A DNA stretch of 64,000 nt from Petrolisthes cinctipes (lineage: Eukaryota; Arthropoda; Malacostraca; Decapoda; Porcellanidae), in assembly GCA_033782935.1 (NCBI GenBank), contig JAWQEG010002472.1:38501-102500 (forward strand), in the 5' to 3' direction. The stretch's first letter is position 1; the number at the start of each line of letters is the position of its first letter. Made by a program: the position numbers and the translations under genes. This document shows positions 10,832 to 20,837 of the stretch, piece after piece. The notes beneath the pieces are model-generated. The model worked only from the letters and a program-made list of their open reading frames with translations, did no database searches and had not been told where the DNA came from.

Positions 10832-11097
10832 CTGTCTAATGCTTTCTTTGCCCTAGCCTTCATGTTTTCCCAGCAGCGTCTCAGCTCCCTACTGGTCCTG
10901 GGCTGGGTGGAGGGATGTGCTGAGAATTGACCTGCTATCACCTCCCACACTTTCTCTTTCTCTCTGTTTGAAGCTCCGTCTCTCTTCTTGGACTCCACCA
11001 CTTCCTTATGCTGCTCTATGAGGGTTGCCAGTACTGTCTTCTCTAAAGGGATGAACCATTTTCGCCTGCCTTCAGTGCCTTCACCATACTCCGCCAT
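10832..11097 (-). CDS. N-terminal Myb/SANT-like DNA-binding exon
   Basis: On the minus strand, ATG at 11097-11095 opens MAEYGEGTEGRRKWF and continues PLEKTVLATLIEQHKEVVES, then NREKEKVWEVIAGQFSAHPS, RTSRELRRCWENMKARAKKA. This is the classical trihelical Myb/SANT-like domain (Myb_DNA-bind_5 type): aromatic at the start, EKE..W..IA..F in helix 2, and the R..L...W.N.K.R.KK helix at the end. The frame runs only ten residues past the domain before a stop, and a donor (GACAG|GTTGGT) sits at 10832/10831, so this is best read as the first coding exon. The coiled-coil exon at 5818-6278 on the same strand is the likely 3' end. Such proteins are DNA-binding regulators or derived from Harbinger-type transposons; the present function is unknown. 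Confidence 0.65.
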
Positions 11098-11440
11098 GGT
11101 GATGTAAACAATCTTTACCACACCCATACCAAATTCAATAACATTTAAAACACTATATTTTGCAACCTTCGTTAATTTTATTGAACTAACACTGTGCATA
11201 CACATAATATAAAATATAATGTATCTACAAACAATCAATATATGTAGGATAATGCCACTTTAATTCTTATTTTATTGAAAGAGGTATAGCTTCAGTTTGG
11301 CAACATTGGCCATATCCAAGGCACTAACATCTGAGGTAATTACCTTAGATTAGTGTAATCTTACCTCATTTAAGGTAAAACTGAGGTAATGATATTTTAA
11401 GGTAATTCTGAAGCACTCTATAAGTATAATCCAAACATCT
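11098..11440. other. upstream flank of the Myb/SANT exon
   Basis: AT-rich. From 11325 to 11410 there are four or five copies of AGGTAAT or its complement in both orientations; similar words recur at 12760-12830. The pair could be the ends of another old inverted-repeat insertion enclosing the LINE relic, but alignment by eye is weak. Confidence 0.35.
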
Positions 11441-11449
11441 CTCAGGTAC

Positions 11450-12170
11450 TGCAGTTATTTATTATTATTAAAATAGACCAGAGACACAAAGCTGGGAGAG
11501 AATGCAAGCATTCTATCAATCTGAGGACCCCAGCCCCATGAATCAACCTGAAGAAAAGAAGACAGCTTAAAGAAAGAAAGATGAGCAATTAGCTTAATAA
11601 AAACATATTAGCCCTACTCTTGAAGCCAGCCAGTCCTACACCATCAAAGACAGATTCACCAAGGCCATTCAACAGAGACACTGACCTTGGAACAAACGAT
11701 CGATATTGTACTGACAGGTTCTGCAGCGCGGCAATACGTAAGCAAACCTATGGGAGTCCAATGCACCACGAGTGACACGAGCTGGAACATACAGAGGTGG
11801 CAAAGACGAGTTTAGAGGATGTAGCATATTACTTCTGATCTTGAGGAGTATGCACAATGATGCAACAGAACGACGTTGACTCAGATTACAATCAAGTGAA
11901 CCGCTGGTAAGAAAATTAGCATTAGAAACAATCCCATCCAGCAACTTGAGATGGCAGTCAGCTGCTGAACACCATACTGGAGAACAGTATTCCAACAGAG
12001 GCAAAACAAAAAGGAGTTGTAACACCGCAGTATCAATGAGTGATCTCCGAACACACGCAAAGTCTGGCCAATCATATATGATATTACGATATACATGGAC
12101 AAACATTAAATATATGGGCAATACATGGCCGAGGAGCTGAGATAGCCTTTGGTACGTTGATGTCTTCAGT
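11450..12170 (-). mobile_element. LINE reverse-transcriptase C-terminal relic
   Basis: The minus-strand frame reads LLEYCSPVWCSAADCHLKLL, then SQRRSVASLCILLKIRSN, YVPARVTRGALDSHRFAYVL, and after a frame break VSLLNGLGESVFDGVGLAGF and KSRANMFLLS. These are the hallmark C-terminal segments of Jockey/CR1-type non-LTR retrotransposons (the 'EYCSP.W' and 'WN.L....F' regions). The 5' part is missing and the frame shifts, so it is a dead, 5'-truncated copy. Confidence 0.75.
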
Positions 12171-12875
12171 CATGGATAGGGATCTCCAAGTTCATTGGCA
12201 TTGCAATTTGCACTTATAAAGGTTGACAGTGACGTAGTCAACAGAGATGGAATGTCAACAGAATCTCGCTCAACTTTATAAAATGTAAAGCATTATTACT
12301 TAGTATCACTTTAGTATCTCATAATGATGCCACGTAAGCCTATACCTATAATTAGTAAGTTATATTTTTTCTATCATTTTTTTCATGAAAAACTCCCAAT
12401 ATACAAAGTTCATGTTTTCATTATCCAATCGCGTTTCCGTTGTGCAAAAATTGTAATTTCTAGTTTTTATTTCTAAGATGCATCTGCTATGTATAGGTTA
12501 CTATAAGTTATATTAGTTAGTTATTAAAAATTAATGTTGATAAGAAATTACAACAAAGGAGGAGGTCGGTTCCTGCCAACCTCCCTTTATACAATAATAA
12601 GTAAAATATTATATATAAATTTTATGAAACTGTGTCTTATGAAACTTGTGATTTAATTACTGGTGTATACTAATTTTACATATCCTCAAGTATTCACTTG
12701 TATAATTATTATCTCTGAGGAAAAATAACAAAAATAGACTTCATATTTCTGAACTCTGAGGTAATTCTGGAGTAATTTCCATTGAAATCTGAGGTAATCT
12801 ATGGTTATTCCGAAAATCCATTTTGAGAGCACTGTTTATTTGACAGGACTACAAGAGAGGCGACTGTCAAGTCAG
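12171..12875. other. intergenic, AT-rich
   Basis: No coding segment supported. It holds the AGGTAAT-rich block at 12760-12830 noted under the upstream flank. Confidence 0.4.
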
Positions 12876-13327
12876 TCACGATCATGTAGGTATAATATAG
12901 AGGAGGCGGCATGAGCCGCTCGTCCTGTACACCCAAAGTGAAGCCAGGGGCGGAGCCTATTACCCTACCCCCCATTGACTCAAAACATTGCCCCGGCCGC
13001 TATAAACCCACTATAATAATGCTCTTATTTTCTCATATTAACTATAATTAGAGCCAGAAAGAGACTTGAATTTGTTCCATATATGATAACTGCATAAAAT
13101 TATCTAATTCTGTATATTATCAAAAGTACTTAAACCCATTAAATACCGCTGTTTCCTAGAGCATTACCTCTTCTCGCAAACTTTTCCTTGGAGTATGAAT
13201 GAAAGAATGAATGAATTAATGAATGAATAGTTTATTTTATGCAAAAAGTATAGTAAAAGAGAAGGTCATAGCTTACACACCAACCCACAGACAGTATTAT
13301 AAGGGTACAGAGAAATAAGAACAAGTA

Positions 13328-13543
13328 CAGTTGCCCACACATGAATCTGGTATGCCTCGCTACTTGCGAGATACCTACAACGTGAAAGAAAGTGAGCAAA
13401 AGTTATAGTTTGTTGACAAGCAGATAGTAATAATATTTTACTGTCTGCCTGTCAACAAACTACATCTTTTTTCACTTAAATTTCCTTTCGTTGTAGCCAC
13501 CTCACAAGTAACGAGCCATACCAGTTTCATGTGTGGGCAACTG
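13328..13543. mobile_element. 216-bp CAGT foldback flanked by TA
   Basis: The left terminus CAGTTGCCCACACATGAATC mirrors the right terminus ending TTTCATGTGTGGGCAACTG. The arms extend about 60 bases (GGTATGCCTCGCTACTTG against CAAGTAACGAGCCATACC). It is flanked by TA on both sides, as expected of Tc1/mariner-type insertion, with no coding capacity. Confidence 0.8.
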
Positions 13544-13639
13544 TACAAATGCAAATAAAATTAATTATATAAAGAGTTCTAGTATGAGACTCTGGAAGGC
13601 CTTATGTCACTCTTTAAGTACAGTATAAAAATAAGATTA

Positions 13640-13995
13640 TATACAGTAAGATGTGTATAGTGAAGATGTGTATAGTGTAGTGAAGATGTGTGGTGTGCTG
13701 TGAAATGTGATGTGCAGTGAAAATGTAGCCTACATAATGAAGTGAAGATGTGTATTATGTAGTGAAGATATGTATAGGGTAGTGAAGATTTACATAGTGA
13801 AGTGAAGATGTGTGTTGTGTATAGTGTAGTGAAGATGTGTGATGTGTAGTGAATGTGTGGTGTGTTATGGAGATGTGTGTGTAGTGAAGATGTGTATAGT
13901 GTACTGAAGATGTGTATAGGGTAGTGAAGATGTGTATATGTTACTGCAGATGTGATGTGTAGTGAAGATGTGTATATTATGGTGAAGAGATGTGT
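13640..13995. repeat. minisatellite GTGAAGATGTGTATAGTGTA type
   Basis: Irregular 10-20 base units built on GTGAAGATGTGT and TATAGTGTA, repeated more than fifteen times. No coding frame. Confidence 0.8.
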
Positions 13996-14893
13996 AGTGT
14001 AATACCCAGAACTGTCATGTAATAGAGTTCACACTCAGGTGTAGTGTCTTGTATCAAACACATTTTACCACTTATAAGCCACATGAAATCTTACCATGAT
14101 GGCTGGATGTTACTGCATAAAGTGTGTCATCACTTACTCAGTTTCAGTTCACTCTGATTCACACAAAAACATTATTTTAATCATCAGTCCCAGGCCGTAA
14201 TTTTACAATTATAAAAACTCTTTTGGCACATTGGCTTAACTTAGACTACGGTACTATAACTTTGACCTAAATTCTCAACAACCAAATAGTCTACGTAGTA
14301 AACATAATTATAAATTTAATATCTTTAAAACATTATGAAATATGCTAAAACATTCATAATACAATCTCTCAACATTCGAGTTATCCTACAGGCCAACCCT
14401 TAGTTGGGCACAAGTAGGTCACCCCATGGAGCCAGTTTATCTTTTATAACCCTGTCAATGCCATATATACGTGAGGTTATACATTAACAGTTAATATCAC
14501 AACACTATAATAGCCTTGGCTTTGCAGTTTTCGTGTGTACAGTATTAATATTCTACAGGACAAGGGTACGTGTCACGGTGTGCGAGGCAGGTGATGAATT
14601 TCACTTCGTTGATTTGTCCATTTCTGTCGTATATTTTTCTGTATGACTTTCTTAACATACCTATGGAATGTAGTAGAAAGACTCCCGTCTCTCTGGGTAC
14701 ACCCATATGCTGAACACGCCGGCATTATTACAAAATATGGCAAAGAATGTTGGTGAAGTTGATGGTCCGACGTGATCAGCTGAGGTTTGTTTTGAGTTTC
14801 AGGGGGTAGGGGAGACAGTCGACCAATAGCGAGTTGGCTTCACCTTTGTGACGTCATGCCGCCTCCTTTATATTATACCTCCATGGTCACGAT

Positions 14894-15147
14894 ACAATAC
14901 AATGGTGTATAAATAATTAAACTAAGTTCTTATAGTAATATATTATTTTCACTAAATTCTTCAAATAATTACCAAACAAACGAATAGACGAAAATAAATA
15001 ATGAAAGAATACCAAAAGGACAAACGAATAAGACGCTTTCCTGTAAAGTATATACGTGGACAGTGGAGAATGTGACCAGGTGTCAACCATACCAGTGTGA
15101 TCCAGACTACACAACACCTGTAATAAACATATACACCCTCTCACTCA

Positions 15148-15214
<67 letters not shown>

Positions 15215-15475
15215 GAGGAGTTTTCTTCACGTGTTGGTAAAAATAGTTTAAAATCCAGGTTTGAATAACTTGGTCAGTCACACATGCATGCTCAAGAGGA
15301 CTATGTATAATAATGAGGAGACGAAACATGACACAAGACTGACAGGAGCAAAAGCAGTTCCACCTTCGTTCATATTTAATGTCACTCTAGAAAATTATAA
15401 TCTTTCACATTCACTTTAAATACATATTTTACCTTCTCCTCCCCTTCCCTGTGAGTGATGTATGCAGTACTTTAA
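14894..15475. other. intergenic with (GA)n
   Basis: Holds the (GA)30 tract at 15152-15211; the remainder shows nothing recognisable. Confidence 0.5.
15152..15211. repeat. (GA)30 microsatellite
   Basis: Uninterrupted GA dinucleotide run. Frames of alternating Arg/Glu or Ser/Leu across it are artefacts. Confidence 0.95.
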
Positions 15476-15637
15476 TTAAAGGGAGATTCTCTTGTTGGTA
15501 AATTGGAAGGCTACTGATTCCTCCTAACAATATCAGAAAACAGATGCCCTCAGTGGTACTAATAGGGGATCTGTTTCGCGGCATAGTTTGGAGGAATCAG
15601 AAACTTTCAAAATCACCAACAAAATAATCTCCCTTAA
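15476..15637. mobile_element. TTAA foldback, group A, copy 1
   Basis: Ends TTAAAGGGAGATTCTCTTG and …AATAATCTCCCTTAA are inverted. The inner arm GATTCCTCC…AGAAAACAG pairs with CTGTTTCG…GGAGGAATC. No coding capacity. Confidence 0.8.
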
Positions 15638-16524
15638 GGGTTTTGGCACCCCTCCGGACCCGATCCATGATAGGGAGAAGGTACAGGGGGTGACATAAAG
15701 GCAAGGCAGGGAATGGGGAGTATGATGTTGGGAGTGGAAGCAGGGGATGGGGTGGAAGGGGCCTGGTATATGAATGGAAAGGGAGGAGGAGGAGGAGAAC
15801 GAGGTATTGGGGTTTGGGCTTGTGGAAGGGAGGGTGAAGGACAGGAGGAGGGTTGGGGATGATAGGTATAGGGGGTATTGGAGGTGGAGGGGAGAGGGGT
15901 AGAAGAGGGCCGGGTTGGGGGGAGAAGGGAGAGTGACTGAGGGAGGAGGGTGGTTGAGAGAGAGGGGAGGAGGTTGGTTGAGAGGGAGGTGAGTGACCAA
16001 GAGGGAGGGAAGGTTATGATTATGATTACAGAGGAGGGTCAAGCCAAAGACGGAACCCCACATTACAACATCCATCACACCACGACACAAACTCACCCAG
16101 GCCTCCCAAAAAGCACCTCAGTCTGCCAACCCGAAGAACCGCATTCCTATTATAGTCACTGGGTTTGGCTTTTGTTTTCTTTAGTTTATTTTTTGTATTA
16201 TATATTTATTTAGCTATTTTTGCTCCCGAAATACTTTCACTACCATCGGGTGGATTATAGTTTTGACAAATTTGGACCAACTGATTCCCCTAAACTTCTA
16301 CAAACAACAGGATACCTACTGTATATTTAGCTGATGTGGTTTGCTTTTTCGCATGCTTTGGAGGAAGGGACAGACTCCAATATGTGCCAAAATTATATCA
16401 CACCCTAAACCGTGACCGTTTTGCATTTGTAATACATAAACCTGCCTTATTCTTATTATCAACACAACACAATACGGTACAGCGGGTTACACCTTTTGCT
16501 TTCTTACGTCACTGTGTTTCTCCA
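15638..16524. other. intergenic; purine-rich stretch 15650-16060
   Basis: A GGAGG-rich low-complexity block produces a spurious 187-codon antisense frame rich in Pro and Ser. No gene supported. A weak half-copy of a group B element may lie near 16268-16330. Confidence 0.5.
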
Positions 16525-16683
16525 TCAGGGAAAAGATACTTTTGGTAAATTGGAGCTCCTCGATTCCTCCAAAATATGCCAGGAAACAGGACCACTCTGA
16601 TAAAAATAATGGTGACCTGTTGTTTGGAAAGGTTTGGATGATTTAATTGATCCAGATTTACCAACACTATAATACCTCCTTAA
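16525..16683. mobile_element. TTAA foldback, group B, copy 1
   Basis: The right end reads …CCAACACTATAATACCTCCTTAA, while the left TTAA has mutated to TCAGGG. The inner hairpin (GATTCCTCCAAAATATGCC with GGTTTGGATGATTTAATTGATC) marks it as group B. Confidence 0.65.
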
Positions 16684-17088
16684 TTAATAACTTTAAGACG
16701 ACGGAGGTGTCCCTGTGACCTACAAATCACCTGGTGTTAATACATGTACAAGTATTTTATCTAAGACATTTTTATTATTGTTTGTAAATTCTTCTGAGAT
16801 GAAAAATCGCCAGGCAACAGCAGCATTTTTTAATTCGTCACTAATAAAACCATACAGAGAAGGATGAGAATGGTTCACAGTTCACTCACAAGATGGCCAA
16901 GTGAGGACGGGTCAGACAGAAAGTGTGGTGGTCGGACACAAGGAGAAGATGAAGTTGCGGCGTGGTAGTAAGTTCGTTTGTATTTGTCACCCAGAAACAC
17001 GTATATATAGCCAAATGGAAGCATGCAAATGTTATGTCAGCGTTAGTTAAGAATTCTAACTTGCTGGCCTCACTCTCGTTTTTCTTAG

Positions 17089-18555
17089 AATGTATACGTC
17101 TGGTGATGATGGTAGTGGTTGTGGTGGTGATGATGATGATATTGACTAAACACCTGAAACACTTCTCACACCATCTAGGCCAAACACACCACACCCGTCT
17201 CCACCTGGCTAATTTCACATCAGCCTCACCTCTTAGCACTCACCTCACACACCAGTACCTCCATCTGGTGAGTTGCTGCATCACATACTCTTGTGAAACT
17301 TAATGGTAAGTGTGGGTTAGGGAGGTCAAAGATACCTGAAAACAAGTCACTCAGTGTTGTGAAAATGTATTGCATATTACAGTCATAGGAAGAAATTTTA
17401 ACTTCATTTCATGTTATTTAAAATGTTGTGCTCCGTTCTTTAGTTGACAGGAAAAGACATGAGTTGGTGATAAGAGGAACCTGATTATGTTGCATCATGT
17501 CATTTCAATGTTCCCATCTTCTTCCTCAGCCACCATCACCGACCTTCATCCCCGACCAGCCTGACACCTCCCCCCTGGGCCGCCCACCTGACATCCCCAA
17601 AAGGTTCCTCATTGAGGAGGCAGATTATTGCCATCAGCGTCCTGGGCTGCAGATCATTGCCTACGTCCACTCCTCCATTGACCGAGTAAGCCAAAGGAAC
17701 CTCACCAGGACCACCTGGGCCAACGCCTCAGCCTATGACATGGGCCAAAACAGTGTTAATATTGGTGTTGTGTTCATGGTGGGTCGAGCCAAGAACAGTC
17801 ACCAGAGACAAATTATCCAAGAGGAGAGTCAACGCTACCATGACATTGTACAGGTGAGTTGTCATGGTTATTATGGTGCCATCATTGGCCTTGTAAATGT
17901 TTATATCTTTATTGTAACTGTATTAACCTAACTACAAACACTAACTGTGGTGTTGTTATAATGGCAGGGGGACTACGGTGACCACTACCGCCTGCTGACC
18001 TACAAGGGGCTGGCAGGACTCTACTGGATCTCCCGCCACTGTGCTCACGTCCCCTGGACCCTCCACTCTGATGATGACACATTCATTGATATTTTTCTCT
18101 TCAACAAACGTTTACAGAAATGGGTAGATCTCAGAAACGAATTCCTGTGCAGTGTTATGAAAAAAAGGAACCCATTACGTGAAGGACGCTGGCAAGTGAG
18201 ATACAGTGAATACCCAGGTAACCTATACCCGAGATACTGCTCCGGTGCTGTGTGGTTCCTTCGCACAGATCTCATCCAGCGGTTACTGTATGTGTCCAGG
18301 TCAGTGCCGTACCTGTGGGTGGACGACACTTACATCACGGGGCTCCTGGCTCAGAAAGCAGGCATCGGCCACTACAAGCTCAACAAGAAATTTGGCAAAA
18401 AATTATTCAGACAGGACTTGATTGGTAAAAAACTTGCATGGTTCAAACAGTCTGTGCCTCGCTGGGTGTGGTGGAGTAATGTAGTGGACTATTATCGTAA
18501 GCAAATCACACCACCACACACAACACAACAAACAGATCAACTAAATGCCAGATAG
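17089..18555 (+). CDS. GT31 beta-1,3-galactosyltransferase-like, gene 1
   Basis: Exons 17089-17267, 17530-17853 and 17968-18555, all with GT-AG borders and in frame, give 362 residues plus an unfound start exon. The first exon enters in phase 1 and encodes CIRLVMMVVVVVVMMMIL, a membrane anchor expected of a Golgi type II protein. It is followed by a His-rich stem. The catalytic part has RNLTRTTWANAS, the EESQRYHDIVQ/GDYGDHYRLLTYKG segment, HSDDDT (metal-binding DDD), YCSGAVWFL and WVDDTYITG, which stands where most GT31 enzymes have ED(V/A)..G. Family knowledge: such enzymes transfer a hexose in beta-1,3 linkage from a UDP-sugar. The acceptor cannot be told. Exon 2, its intron and exon 3 up to the DDD are shared with the other copies; the C-terminal third is the most divergent of the six. 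It ends TTQQTDQLNAR. Confidence 0.82.
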
Positions 18556-19270
18556 AGTTGTGTCCTGAACGAGAGAGGGATAAAAAAAAGGCAAGGAAAA
18601 AGAAAGCGAAACTCACTACTTGCCAACGTGGTGAGGTATAAAATGTATTAATAAAAACAGCTGATGGCCAAATATAAAGTTTATTATACTTTATTGCACA
18701 TCTACTTTTCTGATATATTGATACATTCGATTCCTTTCGTGAAAACTACTGACCCAAAGACATAGAATAATGTGAAAATTCGACCCAGGAATGTTATCAC
18801 GTGTTATAAATGGGATTGTATAGAGGTTAGAGAGATTGTATTGGATTGTAAAGAAGCTATGGTAATTGTTTTAGCTGGGATTGTATAAAGGTTGGGGTAC
18901 TTGTGTTGGATGGAATTGTATAGAGGTTAGAGAGATTGTATTGTAGAGGGATTGTATAGAATGTAATGGTTAGGGTACTACACTGGTAAACCGTGTAGGA
19001 CAATCATAGTGCCATATCCTATAATGTAAGAATCTTATTTGAAGCTCTCATTATTCTGTAGAGTGTCAGTCACCAGGAGCATTATAGATAGTACAGAGGA
19101 AGCAACTTGATTGTGTGTGTGTGTGTGTGTGTGAGTGTGTTTAGAGGATTATATCACTGCACAAATCCGCACGTGCCTCTGTGTCCTCATTAATCTCACA
19201 CAACACCACCACATCACACACACACACACACACACACCGTTATGGGTTACCAACCATATACTGAGGTGTC
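18556..19270. other. intergenic; irregular repeats and CA/GT tracts
   Basis: 18790-18975 has irregular copies of GGTTAGAGAGATTGTATTG. Short (GT)n at about 19112-19132 and (CA)n at 19216-19237 follow. No coding segment. Confidence 0.55.
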
Positions 19271-19433
19271 TTAAGGAGACAGTATACTTTTGGTACATTC
19301 CTTGATTCCTCCAAAGACAATGCTAGGTAACGGGACCGGATTAACAAATATAATGGTGGTCTGTTGTTGAAATAATTTGGAGGCATGAATCAGTTGCCCC
19401 AGATTTAACAACACTGTGTACTGCCCCCCTTAA
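19271..19433. mobile_element. TTAA foldback, group B, copy 2
   Basis: Left TTAAGGAGACAGTATAC, right …GTGTACTGCCCCCCTTAA. The inner inverted motif GATTCCTCCAAAG is present. Its right TTAA (19430-19433) is also the left TTAA of the next element. Confidence 0.8.
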
Positions 19434-19589
19434 GGACCCTGTGATCGTGTATGGAAATTGGAGGCTTCTGATTCCTCACGACCATGCTACGAAACAAGCT
19501 CCTTCCATATAGGTGATGTTTTATCGCAATATTTGAAGGACTGATTTACCTCCAATTTTCTGACTACGGTACATCACAGGGCCCCTTAA
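19430..19589. mobile_element. TTAA foldback, group C, copy 1
   Basis: Ends TTAAGGACCCTGTGATCG and …CATCACAGGGCCCCTTAA are inverted. The next inward words AAATTGGAGGCTTCTGATTC and TTTACCTCCAATTTTC identify group C. Confidence 0.8.
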
Positions 19590-19659
19590 CCACGAAGTTA
19601 TTTCAGTTAATGTTCGGTATTCTTGTTCTGGAGTGTCATGGCCCTATGTAGATAATGTA

Positions 19660-19920
19660 CAGTCATGAGCATAAGTTTCTTTACCCCCATGGCGAGAATG
19701 AGGTCGAAGTTGTGGTTGGAGAAGGGCCAGGCAAACGAACACTGGGGGTCAGTATCTCATGACGGTGTAAAATTTGTTGTATACAAGTGAACACCTCTAG
19801 TGACATGAAGCATCATCCGAACATTATGAATTGGTTCATTTTTGTTCGTCCAGTCCATATCCAACGACGACTTCGACCTAACTCTCGCCAGGGGGGTAAA
19901 GAAACTTATGCTCGTGACTG
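19660..19920. mobile_element. 261-bp CAGT foldback flanked by TA
   Basis: Left terminus CAGTCATGAGCATAAGTTTC, right terminus ending GAAACTTATGCTCGTGACTG. The arms run about 55 bases (CTTTACCCCC…GGTCGAAGTTG against its complement) and TA flanks both ends. This is a Tc1/mariner-like miniature element with no transposase. Confidence 0.85.
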
Positions 19921-20086
19921 TACTAATAATTTACTTCACTGAGAATACTAAGATAAAGTTATGGAGGAGTTACTAATTAAAAATATTGGTTGCAGCACGG
20001 AGACCAGAGTTGACATCAAAAAAATAAACAAACAATTAAAACAATACCCTTCTTGTACTGTCTTATTCACACCTATAGTAATGACT

Positions 20087-20253
20087 TTAAGGGACCCTGT
20101 GATGTAGTCAGAAAATTGGAGGTAAATGAGTCCTTTAAATTTTGCCACGAAACACACACACACACCTATCTATATTGAAGGAAGCTTGTTTCGTGGCATA
20201 GTCAGGAGGAATCAAAAGCCTCCAATTTTCATACACGATCACAGGGTTCTTAA
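20087..20253. mobile_element. TTAA foldback, group C, copy 2
   Basis: Left TTAAGGGACCCTGTGATG, right …CGATCACAGGGTTCTTAA, in the reverse orientation to copy 1 (the AGTCAGAAAATTGGAGG end comes first). A short CA run has formed at 20153-20164. It shares its right TTAA with the next element. Confidence 0.8.
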
Positions 20254-20414
20254 GGGGAGATTTTCTTATTGGTAAATTGGAAGGCTACTGGTTCCTCCTT
20301 ACTATACCAGAAAACAAACGCCCTCAGTGGTGCACCAATAGGGGATCTTTTTCGTGGCATAGTTTGGAGGAATCGGAGACCTTCCAATTCACAAACAAAA
20401 CAATCTCCCCTTAA
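20250..20414. mobile_element. TTAA foldback, group A, copy 2
   Basis: Left TTAAGGGGAGATTTTCTT, right …AAACAATCTCCCCTTAA. Inner inverted motif GGTTCCTCCTTACTATACCA with TGGCATAGTTTGGAGGAATC. Directly abuts group C copy 2. Confidence 0.85.
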
Positions 20415-20449
20415 ATCGATTCAAATTCATTAAAAGAATTATATACATA

Positions 20450-20665
20450 ACATATCTATCTATCTATCTGTTTATCTATCTACATATCTGTATCTATCTA
20501 TCTATTTATCTATATCTATCTGTTAATCTATCTATTTATCTGTATCTATCTATCTATCTACATATCTATATCTATCTATCTGTTTATCTATCTACATATC
20601 TATATCTATCTATCTGTTTATCTATCTACATATATATATATATCTATCCATTTATCTGTCTATCT
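20450..20665. repeat. (ATCT)n compound tetranucleotide repeat
   Basis: ATCT units interspersed with GTTT and ACAT variants over about 215 bases. Confidence 0.9.
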
Positions 20666-20837
20666 ATTTCTCTATGTCAATTTAAATATATATATGCAGA
20701 AAATCTATGGACACGACACCAATAGTTCATAAATAAAACATGACATCATCCCCTGTTTCAAAGTTACACGTGTATAGTATTCAGGTGAAGTAGAAAACAT
20801 TTACATATCATTTGGAGCCTCCCACACCTGTTCCAAG

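Larger units (their letters stand above)
12876..14893. mobile_element. 2-kb inverted-repeat element, non-autonomous
   Basis: The left end (CACGATCATGTAGGTATAAT, then AGGAGGCGGCATGA and GTGAAGCCA) is mirrored at the right end, where the inverted sequence ends …CCTCCATGGTCACGAT. Further in, CCCTACCCCCCATTGACTCA on the left pairs with a similar inverted block near 14790-14815, so each arm is roughly 110-130 bases, diverged. The inside has no transposase frame. It contains a nested CAGT foldback and a minisatellite. Confidence 0.6.

Noticed and set aside
15533..16096. 187-codon antisense frame rich in Pro, Ser and Leu
   Set aside because: It lies in a GGAGG-rich low-complexity stretch and partly in a TTAA foldback; no recognisable protein features.
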